From DATENM01 sp045807765 (lineage in GTDB: Bacteria > Acidobacteriota > Blastocatellia > UBA7656): a stretch of DNA of 64,000 nucleotides. Under the pieces are notes generated by a model. It worked only from the letters and a program-made list of their open reading frames with translations. It ran no database searches and was not told the DNA's origin. Both the position numbers and the translations under genes were made by a program. Position 1 is the stretch's first letter. Every line of letters starts with the position of its first letter. Shown here piece after piece: positions 8,862 to 16,823 of this stretch. The DNA lies in NCBI GenBank assembly GCA_045807765.1, contig JBJMGU010000011.1, positions 32,042-96,041 on the forward strand. The letters are read 5' to 3'.

Positions 8862-10577
8862 ATGAGTTCGGAGAAATCTGGCGCCGACGCACCAGCGGTC
8901 GAATCCGGCGGCGCGTCTAACTTTGTTCGCGACATCATCATTCAAGACCTCAAGGAAGGCAAACACGACGGGCGGGTGCAGACGCGCTTTCCCCCTGAGC
9001 CGAACGGCTACCTGCACATCGGCCATGCGAAGGCCATCTATCTCGACTTTGGGCTGGCGGCGGAATTCGGCGGCAAATGCAATCTGCGTTTCGACGACAC
9101 CAACCCATCGAAAGAAGAAACCGAGTACGTCGATTCGATCATGGAAGACATTCGCTGGCTGGGTTACGAGTGGGACGCGCTGTTTTATGCGTCAGACTAT
9201 TTCGGTCAGCTTTACGAGTGGGCCGTCCATCTCATCAAAGCCGGGAAGGCTTACGTTGACGATCTGAGCGCCGCAGAGATTCGCCAGTATCGCGGCACGC
9301 TGACTGAGCCGGGAAGGGAAAGCCCGTACCGCAATCGCTCTGTCGAAGAGAACCTCGACTTGTTTGAGCGCATGAAGAAAGGCGAATTCCCCGACGGCTC
9401 GCGGACGCTGCGCGCCAAGATTGACATGGCGTCGCCAAACCTCAACATGCGCGACCCGGTGATGTACCGCATCCTGCACATGGAGCATCATCGCACGGGC
9501 GGCGAGTGGTGCATCTATCCGATGTACGACTATGCTCACGGCCAGTCGGATTCAATCGAGCAGGTGACGCATTCGATCTGCACGCTCGAATTCGAAGACC
9601 ACCGCCCGCTCTATAACTGGTTCATCGAACAGCTTGGGATCTTCCCGTCGCGACAGATCGAGTTCGACCGGCTCAACATCACCTACACGCTGTTGAGCAA
9701 GCGCAAGCTGCTCAAACTGGTGCAGGATGATCACGTTACCAGTTGGGACGACCCGCGCATGCCGACGCTGTCGGGAATGCGGCGGCGCGGCTATACGCCG
9801 GAAGCGATTCGTAATTTCTGCTCCAACCTGAGCGTTTCGAAGACCAACAACATTGTGCAGTTGTCGCTGCTCGAATACTTCCTGCGCGAAGACTTAAACA
9901 AACGCGCACCGCGCGTTATGGCGGTGCTGCGCCCGCTGCGCGTCGTTATCGAAAACTATCCCGATGATCTTGTCGAAGAGATGGAGGCGGTCAACAATCC
10001 CGAAGACCAGAGCGCCGGCACCCGCCGTGTGCCGTTCTCTAAAGTTCTCTATATCGAGCAGGACGACTTTCGCGAAGACCCGCCCAAGCAGTATTACCGG
10101 CTGGCACCGGGCCGCGAAGTGCGCCTGCGCTATGGCTACTTCATCACTTGCAAGGAAGCCGTGAAAGACGCCGAAGGCAATGTCATCGAGCTGCGCTGCA
10201 CCTACGATCCACAGACGCGCGGCGGCAATGCTCCCGACGGGCGCAAGGTCAAAGCCACCATTCACTGGGTCTCTGCCGCGCACGCCATAGATTGCGAGGC
10301 GCGGCTCTATGACAATCTCTTCATGAAAGAGAATCCCAACGAGGTTGAAGAAGGGCAGGACTTCACCGCCAACCTGAACCCGAACTCGCTTGAGGTGTTG
10401 ACCGGCTGCAAGGTCGAGCCGAGCCTGCGCGACGCGAAAGCCGGCGCTGGATATCAGTTCGAGCGGTTGGGTTACTTCTCGATTGACCCCGACTCCGAGT
10501 CTAATCGGCTGGTGGTCAACCGGACGATTGGCTTGCGTGATAGCTGGGCGAAGATCGAACAACGCGGCAAGAAATAA
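8862..10577 (+). CDS. glnS: glutaminyl-tRNA synthetase
   Basis: Charges tRNA-Gln directly with glutamine. It has 571 residues, with a class I HIGH motif at 52-55 ('PPEPNGYLHIGHAK') and a KMSKS-equivalent LLSKR at 277-281. The C-terminal half is the two-barrel anticodon-binding region typical of GlnRS. A clear AGGAGAT ribosome site precedes the ATG. GlnRS is patchily distributed in bacteria; many lineages make Gln-tRNA through GatCAB instead. Its pairing with gltX gives this genome the direct route. The gene is convergent with the ADOP permease and separated from it by a stem structure. Confidence 0.95.
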   Translation: MSSEKSGADAPAVESGGASNFVRDIIIQDLKEGKHDGRVQTRFPPEPNGYLHIGHAKAIYLDFGLAAEFGGKCNLRFDDTNPSKEETEYVDSIMEDIRWLGYEWDALFYASDYFGQLYEWAVHLIKAGKAYVDDLSAAEIRQYRGTLTEPGRESPYRNRSVEENLDLFERMKKGEFPDGSRTLRAKIDMASPNLNMRDPVMYRILHMEHHRTGGEWCIYPMYDYAHGQSDSIEQVTHSICTLEFEDHRPLYNWFIEQLGIFPSRQIEFDRLNITYTLLSKRKLLKLVQDDHVTSWDDPRMPTLSGMRRRGYTPEAIRNFCSNLSVSKTNNIVQLSLLEYFLREDLNKRAPRVMAVLRPLRVVIENYPDDLVEEMEAVNNPEDQSAGTRRVPFSKVLYIEQDDFREDPPKQYYRLAPGREVRLRYGYFITCKEAVKDAEGNVIELRCTYDPQTRGGNAPDGRKVKATIHWVSAAHAIDCEARLYDNLFMKENPNEVEEGQDFTANLNPNSLEVLTGCKVEPSLRDAKAGAGYQFERLGYFSIDPDSESNRLVVNRTIGLRDSWAKIEQRGKK

Positions 10578-10710
10578 AAGAGACCGCTTCCAGTTCGCAC
10601 CGCTTGGAACGGTTTTCAAATTGGTGTGGCCATGTGGCGCAAGGCGGTTAGCTTGCGCCACGCCCGATTGAAATCCGCCTTAGCGCGACGAGCCGGGAGC
10701 GGTCTCTTTT
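10576..10710. terminator. bidirectional stem structure between convergent genes (locus L)
   Basis: A 13-bp perfect inverted repeat (10576-10588, AAAAGAGACCGCT, with 10698-10710) has A/T runs at its outer ends, so a transcript in either direction would end in a GC stem followed by U. Inside it is a second hairpin, TGGCGCAA with TTGCGCCA. The inner flanks (an AACGGTTTTCAAATT-like left side and a GATTGAAATCCGC right side) resemble loci at 30864 and 41611. Confidence 0.6.
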
Positions 10711-10714
10711 AATT

Positions 10715-13561
10715 TTACTCGTGGCGCAGGGCTTCTAGCGGATCGACGCGCGCCGCCTTGCGCGCCGGCAGCCAGCAGGCGACCAGCGCCACTATCGTCA
10801 GCAGCGAGGCGATGACTGCGAAGGTTATCGGGTCTGTCCCTTGCACGCCGTAAAGCTGCTCGGCCATCTGCGTCTGCCAACTGTCGTGCGCGAAATACTG
10901 GCTGGCCAGCAGGCGCTTGATGATGTAGCCGCTCACTGCGCCGACCGCCAGCCCCAGCAGCACCAGCTTCATCCCTTGCCAGATGACCAGTCGCAAGACG
11001 TTGGCCGGTTGCGCGCCGAGCGCCATGCGGATGCCGATTTCGTTGGTGCGCTGCGCCACCGAATAGGCGAGCACGCCCGACAACCCGATGGCCGCAAGCA
11101 GCAACGCCAGGCCGCTAAAGAAGCTCAAGAGCCGCGCCGACAAACGTTCTGCCCCCAACGTTGCCTGCGCGCGGGCTGTCTGCGTACTGACTTCGGTGAC
11201 CGGCAGATTGCTGTCCAGCTCGCCGACGACCTGGCGCACCGCTGTCACGAGCGCGGTCGGCTCGCCCGCCGTGCGCAAGGCGAAATACATCTCGCCGATC
11301 TCGCTGCCTTCCTGCCGCCACGGCGTGTAGAGCAGCGGCGTGATCTCTTCGCGCTGGTTCGTGTATTTGGTATCGGCGACGACGCCGACGATCTCGACTT
11401 CGCGTTTACCCAGCCTGATGCGCTGGCCTAGCACGTCGGCGTTGGGAAAATACTTCTGTACGAAGCACTGATTGACAATGCCCACCTGGGGCGCGTGCTC
11501 ATCATCTTGCGCCGTGAAGTCGCGCCCGCCGAGCCGCGGGATTTCCATCGTCGCGAAATAGTTCTCGCGCGCTATCTGGCGGTTGGCAGCGTGCCCCTCG
11601 GCTGTCTTTTCCATCTCGCCGGGCAGCAAAAAGCCGCTGACATGGTTTTCATCTGCGATAAGCGGGACGCGCCCAAAGGTCGCCGCGCGCACGCCCGGCA
11701 GGTTGTCCAATCGCGCAAAGAGCTGTTGATAAAACTGCGTCAACCGCTCGTCTTTGTAGCCGCCTTGCTGCGGCTGCAAGCGGAAGAGCAAGAGGTTCTC
11801 TTGATTGAAGCCCAGGTTGACGCGTTGCAAGTTGTCGAGGGTGCGAATGAACAGACCGGCGCCGATTAATAACAACAACGAGAGCGCTACCTGCGCGACG
11901 ATCAGCCCCTTGCTCAGCCGCGAGACGACGCCGGTCGTGCGGCGGCTCTGTTTGAGCGAGGAGGCGAGATCGGGGCGGGTGGCGCGCCACGCCGGCACCA
12001 GTCCAAACAGCACGCCGGTCAGTAGCGAGACCGCAACCGTGAACGCCAACACGCGCAGGTTCAGATTGAGATCAAGCTCATTGGGCAAAATCCCTGTGTC
12101 CTTGTCGGTCAGCGCCACCAGCGCGCTCTTGCCCCAGAGCGCGACTAGCACACCGACCGCGCCGCCGACTGCCGCAAGCAGCACACTTTCGGTCAGCAGT
12201 TGCCGCACCAGACGCAAGCGCCCGGCGCCGACCGCCAGCCGGATGCTGATTTCAGGGCCGCGCAAGGCTGCCCGCGCCAGCAACAGATTGGCGACGTTGG
12301 CGCAGGCAATCAGCAACACCAGCGCCACCACGATAAACAGCCCGTAGATGGTAGTTGAATAACGTCTGCGGCGGTCCAACATCCCACGGCTGCCGGATTC
12401 CGCAATCAGGCGCGGGTAATCTTTCGGTTCGAGTTGCGCGGGCTCGTTTTCTTTGCGCGGCGGCGGCATGACTTCGAGGGCAGCGGCTTGAAAGATGCCG
12501 TCGAGGCTCGCGCGAGCCTGTTCATAGGTTGCGCCCGGTTTGAGGCGGCCCATCAAGTCCAGCCACCAGAAGCCCGGCGCTTTCGCCGTGCCCAAACGGC
12601 TGCGCTCGCCTCGCAACAACGGCTCACAGGCCAGCGGGATGGCAACGGCGGGATGAAAATCCACCTGCAACGTGCCGGTGAAAGCGGGCGGCGTGACGCC
12701 GATGATCGTGAATGCTTGCTTGTTGAGCTTGAGCGTCTGCCCAATGACGGCAGGGTTAGCGCCAAAGCGCTCCTGCCAAAACTGATGGCTTAGCACGACC
12801 ACGGGCGCGGCACCTGGCTTGTCGTCTTCGCCGGTGATTGCGCGTCCCAGGCTCGGTTGCAATCTCAGCCCGGCGAAATAGCCGCCGGTCACGGCTTGCC
12901 CGTTGATGAGCTCTGCTTGATCGCCCACCGCCGCCGTCAATTGACTCAGCGGCGCGAAGGCGAAGAGGTCGCTGAGCGGGCTGTCCGGCGCTTGCGCCTG
13001 CGCCTGGCGCATCTTGTCGAAGACCTCGTAGCGAAACAGCGAAAGCCCGCGCGTGCCCGGCGGCGTCGGCACGTTCGACGTGCCGCTCATGCCATCTACC
13101 CTGAACGGCTGACCGGCCTGCCAGGCAAAGACCACCAACTGTTCCGGCTCGGCGACCGGCAAGCTCCTGAGCAGCACAGCATCGACGACACTGAAGATAG
13201 CGGTGTTGGCGCCAATGCCTAAAGCGAGCGACAGCACGGCGACCAGGGTGAAGCCTTTGTGCTTGAGCAGCATGCGCATGCCATAGCGCAGGTCTTGAAT
13301 CATGTCGTCCTCCCAGCGATAACTTTGCATCCAGAGCGCGTCCCAGAAAGCGCCGGTGCTGCGCCGCAGCAGTCCGAGTCGGGCGCGCCAGTTGAGCCGA
13401 TGCCAGTCGGCCAACATCTGTTCGCGATATTGCAGCTCCGCCTGCCACTCCTGGCGCCAGTCGGCGCGCACGCGCCGAGGCACGATCAGGCCCAGGAATC
13501 GAATGAGCCAGAGCCAGAAGCGAAAACGTGGTGTGCGCGGCGGCTGCGCCATCGGTTTCAT
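10715..13561 (-). CDS. ADOP family ABC-type permease (MacB/FtsX-like), second of tandem pair
   Basis: A 948-residue membrane protein of the acidobacterial duplicated orphan permease family. A ~75-residue N-terminal domain ('RADWRQEWQAELQYREQML') is followed by two MacB periplasmic-core plus FtsX units. The first unit begins 'DLRYGMRMLLKHKGFTLVA' with a helix at 'LALGIGANTAIFSVVDAVLL'; the C-terminal FtsX unit holds 'YSVAQRTNEIGIRMALGAQ'. No ATPase partner is adjacent, as is usual for these 'orphan' permeases. Its start overlaps the stop of the preceding ADOP gene by 4 bases (ATGA), so the pair is translationally coupled. Expression is probably controlled from the PadR operator at 16442. The substrate is unknown. 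Confidence 0.9.
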   Translation of the reverse strand: MKPMAQPPRTPRFRFWLWLIRFLGLIVPRRVRADWRQEWQAELQYREQMLADWHRLNWRARLGLLRRSTGAFWDALWMQSYRWEDDMIQDLRYGMRMLLKHKGFTLVAVLSLALGIGANTAIFSVVDAVLLRSLPVAEPEQLVVFAWQAGQPFRVDGMSGTSNVPTPPGTRGLSLFRYEVFDKMRQAQAQAPDSPLSDLFAFAPLSQLTAAVGDQAELINGQAVTGGYFAGLRLQPSLGRAITGEDDKPGAAPVVVLSHQFWQERFGANPAVIGQTLKLNKQAFTIIGVTPPAFTGTLQVDFHPAVAIPLACEPLLRGERSRLGTAKAPGFWWLDLMGRLKPGATYEQARASLDGIFQAAALEVMPPPRKENEPAQLEPKDYPRLIAESGSRGMLDRRRRYSTTIYGLFIVVALVLLIACANVANLLLARAALRGPEISIRLAVGAGRLRLVRQLLTESVLLAAVGGAVGVLVALWGKSALVALTDKDTGILPNELDLNLNLRVLAFTVAVSLLTGVLFGLVPAWRATRPDLASSLKQSRRTTGVVSRLSKGLIVAQVALSLLLLIGAGLFIRTLDNLQRVNLGFNQENLLLFRLQPQQGGYKDERLTQFYQQLFARLDNLPGVRAATFGRVPLIADENHVSGFLLPGEMEKTAEGHAANRQIARENYFATMEIPRLGGRDFTAQDDEHAPQVGIVNQCFVQKYFPNADVLGQRIRLGKREVEIVGVVADTKYTNQREEITPLLYTPWRQEGSEIGEMYFALRTAGEPTALVTAVRQVVGELDSNLPVTEVSTQTARAQATLGAERLSARLLSFFSGLALLLAAIGLSGVLAYSVAQRTNEIGIRMALGAQPANVLRLVIWQGMKLVLLGLAVGAVSGYIIKRLLASQYFAHDSWQTQMAEQLYGVQGTDPITFAVIASLLTIVALVACWLPARKAARVDPLEALRHE

Positions 13562-16434
13562 TCGTGGCGCAGGGCTTCGAGCGGATCAACGCGCGCCGCC
13601 TTGCGCGCCGGCAGCCAGCAAGCCACCAGCGCCACCAGCGCCAGTAGCCCCGCGATCACCCCCAGGGTTACCGGGTCCATCCCTTTCACCCCGTAAAGCT
13701 GTTCGGCCATCTGCGCCTGCCAGGAGCTTTCCTCAAAGTACTGGCTGGCCAGCAGGCGCTTGATGATGTAGCCGCTCACTGCGCCGACCGCCAGCCCCAG
13801 CAGCACCAGCTTCATCCCTTGCCAGATGACCAGTCGCAAGACGTTGGCCGGTTGCGCGCCGAGCGCCATGCGGATGCCGATTTCGTTGGTGCGCTGCGCC
13901 ACCGAATAGGCGAGCACGCCCGACAACCCGATGGCCGCAAGCAGCAACGCCAGGCCGCTAAAGAAGCTCAAGAGTCGCGCATACAACCGCTCCTGTCCGA
14001 GCGCTGCCTGCGAGCGCGCGGTTTGCGTATCGACTTGCGTAATCGGCAGCGTGTTGTCTAGCTCGCTAATGACCTGGCGCACGGTGGTCGCAAGCGCAGT
14101 CGGCTCGCCGAGGGTGCGCAGGGCGAAATTCATCTCGCCGATATTTTTCACTTCCTGTTGCCACGGCGTGTAGAGCAGCGGCTCAAGGTCGCTGCGCTGG
14201 CTATCATACTTGGCATCGGCAACGACGCCGACGATTTCGACCTGGTCTTTGCCGTCACTGTCGCTGATGCGCTTGCCGAGCACCTCTTCATCGGGGAAGA
14301 ATTTCTGCGCGAAGATTTGATTGACGATAGCGACTTTGGGGGCGCGCGCGTCATCCTGCTCGGTGAAAGCCCGCCCGCGCAGCAGTGGGATTTCCAGGGC
14401 CGCGAAATAGTTGCCGCGCACCATCTGGCGGTTGGTGATGTGTTCGCCGGCGGACTTTGCCGTTTCGCCGGGCAGCAGGAAATCAGTATTCCACATGTTG
14501 TGAGAGATGAGCGGGATGCGCCCAAAGGTCGCCGCGCGCACGCCCGGCAGGTTGTCCAATCGCGCAAAGAGCTGTTGATAAAACTGCGTCAACCGCTCGT
14601 CTTTATAACCGCCCTGCTGCGGCTGCAAAGTGAAGAGTAAGAGGTTCTCCTGATTGAACCCAAGATTGACGTGTTGCAGATTGTTGAGCGTACGAATGAA
14701 CAGGCCGGCGCCGATCAGCAACAATAAAGAGAGCGCTACCTGTGCGATGACCAGCCCTTTGCTCAGCCGCGAGACGACGCCGGTCGTGCGGCGGCTCTGT
14801 TTAAGCGAGGAGGCGAGATCGGGGCGGGTGGCGCGCCACGCCGGCACCAGTCCAAACAGCACGCCGGTCAGTAGCGAGACCGCAACCGTGAACCCCAGCA
14901 CACGCAGGTTCAGACTGAGGTCAACATCTTTAGGCAGGAATTGCGTATCCGATTCGGTGATCGCCACCAGCGCGCTCTTGCCCCAGAGAGCGACTAGCAC
15001 GCCGACCGCGCCGCCGACTGCCGAGAGCAGCACGCTCTCGGTCAGCAGTTGCCGCACCAGCCGCAAGCGCCCGGCGCCGACCGCCAGCCGGATGCTGATT
15101 TCAGGGCCGCGCAAAGCTGCCCGCGCCAGCAACAGATTGGCGACGTTGGCGCAGGCAATCAGCAGCACGAGACCGACGACGATCAACAGCCCGTAGATCG
15201 TCGCCGAATAAGATTTGCGATGCTCCAGCAAACCGCGGCTGCCGGATTGCGCGACCAGATGCGGAAAATCTTTCGGGTCGAGCTGTGCCGGCTCATTGTC
15301 TCTGCGCGGCGGCGGCATGACTTCGAGGGCAGCGGCTTGAAAGATGCCGTCGAGGCTCTCGCGCGCTTGCTCGCGGGTCACACCGGGTTTGAGGCGGCCC
15401 ATCAAGTTCAGCCACCAGATTTCGGGCCTGTCGGTTCTGGCCATGCCGCTACGATCACCCAGCAGCAAGGGCTCGGCGACGACGGGGACGGTGACCGCCG
15501 GGTGATAATCAACTTGCAGCGTGCCGGCAAAGGCCGGCGGTGTCACGCCGATGATCGTGAAGGATAATTTGTTGAGCTTGAGCGTCTGCCCGATGACGGC
15601 GGTGTTGGCGCCAAAGCGCTCCTGCCAGAACTGGTGGCTCAGCACGACGACGGGCGGCGCGCCCGGCTGATTGTCTTCGTCGGTAATCACGCGCCCGGCA
15701 ATCGGCTGCACGCCGAGCCCTGCGTAATAACCACCGGTCACGGCTTGCCCGTTGACGATCTCTGCCTGTTCGTCGGTCATCGCCGTCACGCCATAGATCG
15801 GGCCGAAGGCGAAGAAATCCGTAAGCGGGCTGTCCGGCGCTTGCGCCTGGCGCAACTTTTCAAAGATGTCGTGGCGGAATACCGAAGAATGGCGGGTGCC
15901 CGGCGGACTGGCAACGCCCGAGCCGCGCATGCCATTTGTTCTGAAGGCGCGCCCGGAATGCCATTCAAATAGCACCAGGCGGTCGGGCTCTTTGACCGGC
16001 AGGCTCCTGAGCAGCACGGCATCCATAACACTGAAGATGGCGGTGTTGGCGCCAATGCCTAAAGCGAGCGACAGCACAGCGACCAGGGTGAAGCCTTTGT
16101 GCTTGAGCAGCATGCGCATGCCATAGCGCAGGTCTTGAAACATTTCGTCCTCCAGTCTGTAGGGTTGCAACCAGAGCGCGTCCCAGAAGGCCGCGAGACT
16201 GAGCCGCAATAAGTGCAGTTTGGTGCGCCAATCAAGGCGCTGCCAATCGGCGAGAAGCAACTCGCGGTACTGCAATTCGGCCTGCCACTCCTGGCGCCAG
16301 TCGGCGCGCAAGCGGCGCGGCACGATCAGGCCAACGAGCGCGATCAGCCGCAGATGCGGTTTCACGAAGAGGCGTTTGCAGCGAGCGAGCAAGGTCACGC
16401 TTACGACCTCGGGCGCGAGAGAATTGTCGGGCAC
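13558..16434 (-). CDS. ADOP family ABC-type permease, first of tandem pair
   Basis: A 958-residue relative of the downstream gene with the same plan: N-terminal 'RADWRQEWQAELQYRELLL' domain, then two MacB-core/FtsX units. The two copies share long stretches of identical DNA (for example 13739-13974 equals 10896-11131 base for base), so they are a recent duplication or are homogenised by gene conversion. The predicted start is a GTG at 16434 without a good ribosome site; a start slightly further in is possible. The promoter lies directly upstream (TTGACC and TAGAAT at 16490-16462), giving a leader of only ~20 nt. Confidence 0.9.
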   Translation of the reverse strand: MPDNSLAPEVVSVTLLARCKRLFVKPHLRLIALVGLIVPRRLRADWRQEWQAELQYRELLLADWQRLDWRTKLHLLRLSLAAFWDALWLQPYRLEDEMFQDLRYGMRMLLKHKGFTLVAVLSLALGIGANTAIFSVMDAVLLRSLPVKEPDRLVLFEWHSGRAFRTNGMRGSGVASPPGTRHSSVFRHDIFEKLRQAQAPDSPLTDFFAFGPIYGVTAMTDEQAEIVNGQAVTGGYYAGLGVQPIAGRVITDEDNQPGAPPVVVLSHQFWQERFGANTAVIGQTLKLNKLSFTIIGVTPPAFAGTLQVDYHPAVTVPVVAEPLLLGDRSGMARTDRPEIWWLNLMGRLKPGVTREQARESLDGIFQAAALEVMPPPRRDNEPAQLDPKDFPHLVAQSGSRGLLEHRKSYSATIYGLLIVVGLVLLIACANVANLLLARAALRGPEISIRLAVGAGRLRLVRQLLTESVLLSAVGGAVGVLVALWGKSALVAITESDTQFLPKDVDLSLNLRVLGFTVAVSLLTGVLFGLVPAWRATRPDLASSLKQSRRTTGVVSRLSKGLVIAQVALSLLLLIGAGLFIRTLNNLQHVNLGFNQENLLLFTLQPQQGGYKDERLTQFYQQLFARLDNLPGVRAATFGRIPLISHNMWNTDFLLPGETAKSAGEHITNRQMVRGNYFAALEIPLLRGRAFTEQDDARAPKVAIVNQIFAQKFFPDEEVLGKRISDSDGKDQVEIVGVVADAKYDSQRSDLEPLLYTPWQQEVKNIGEMNFALRTLGEPTALATTVRQVISELDNTLPITQVDTQTARSQAALGQERLYARLLSFFSGLALLLAAIGLSGVLAYSVAQRTNEIGIRMALGAQPANVLRLVIWQGMKLVLLGLAVGAVSGYIIKRLLASQYFEESSWQAQMAEQLYGVKGMDPVTLGVIAGLLALVALVACWLPARKAARVDPLEALRHE

Positions 16435-16441
16435 ACTTCTA

Positions 16442-16467
16442 TAGAATCCTATCTAGTCAGGATTCTA
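16442..16467. promoter_or_regulatory. palindromic operator upstream of ADOP pair
   Basis: A perfect dyad, TAGAATCCT, 8-bp spacer, AGGATTCTA. One arm contains the -10 hexamer of the leftward promoter. The same palindrome, with one arm base changed, precedes padR (19399-19424). Binding by the PadR encoded at 19451 is inferred from this sharing and from the known ADOP-PadR linkage. Confidence 0.75.
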
Positions 16468-16490
16468 CATAGGGTAGCACGAACGGTCAA
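16462..16490 (-). promoter_or_regulatory. sigma70-type promoter of ADOP pair
   Basis: On the minus strand: TTGACC (16490-16485), 17-nt spacer, TAGAAT (16467-16462). The -10 and the adjoining spacer half are identical to the padR promoter, while the outer spacer half differs. That difference argues for conservation of the operator region rather than a plain recent copy. Confidence 0.75.
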
Positions 16491-16823
16491 GCGACTTCTT
16501 TGGCATGGGCAGGGCTGTGGTCGGCCAGCCTTGATGCCGCGCCCCGGCGACCGGGCAGGCCCGGAGCGCGGCGGGCAACTGTCGGCTTTGCGGCCTTGAC
16601 ACTCGCTCGGCTTTTCGTTGAGATTCAAGTTCATGCTGTCGCCTTCTCACCCGTTCGGGTTAATCCTGGTATATCGCGCACATTCTCTATTTTATCAGGA
16701 TGCGTGGTCAGATCGTTCAGTCTGCGCCCGATGAATGGCAAGCGAAACCACGACCGCAAATGGGTAATGAGCCGGGCGCGGCAATTCATGGCAAAGCCAG
16801 CCGGGTGGTGCGTTCAAAGAAAA

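Noticed and set aside
16500..16823. N-terminal extension of the KaiC-like gene back to 16500
   Set aside because: The translated stretch is basic, Ala/Arg-rich and unlike the domain that follows; the conserved ATPase starts at 16824, and the ADOP-pair promoter lies immediately upstream at 16485.
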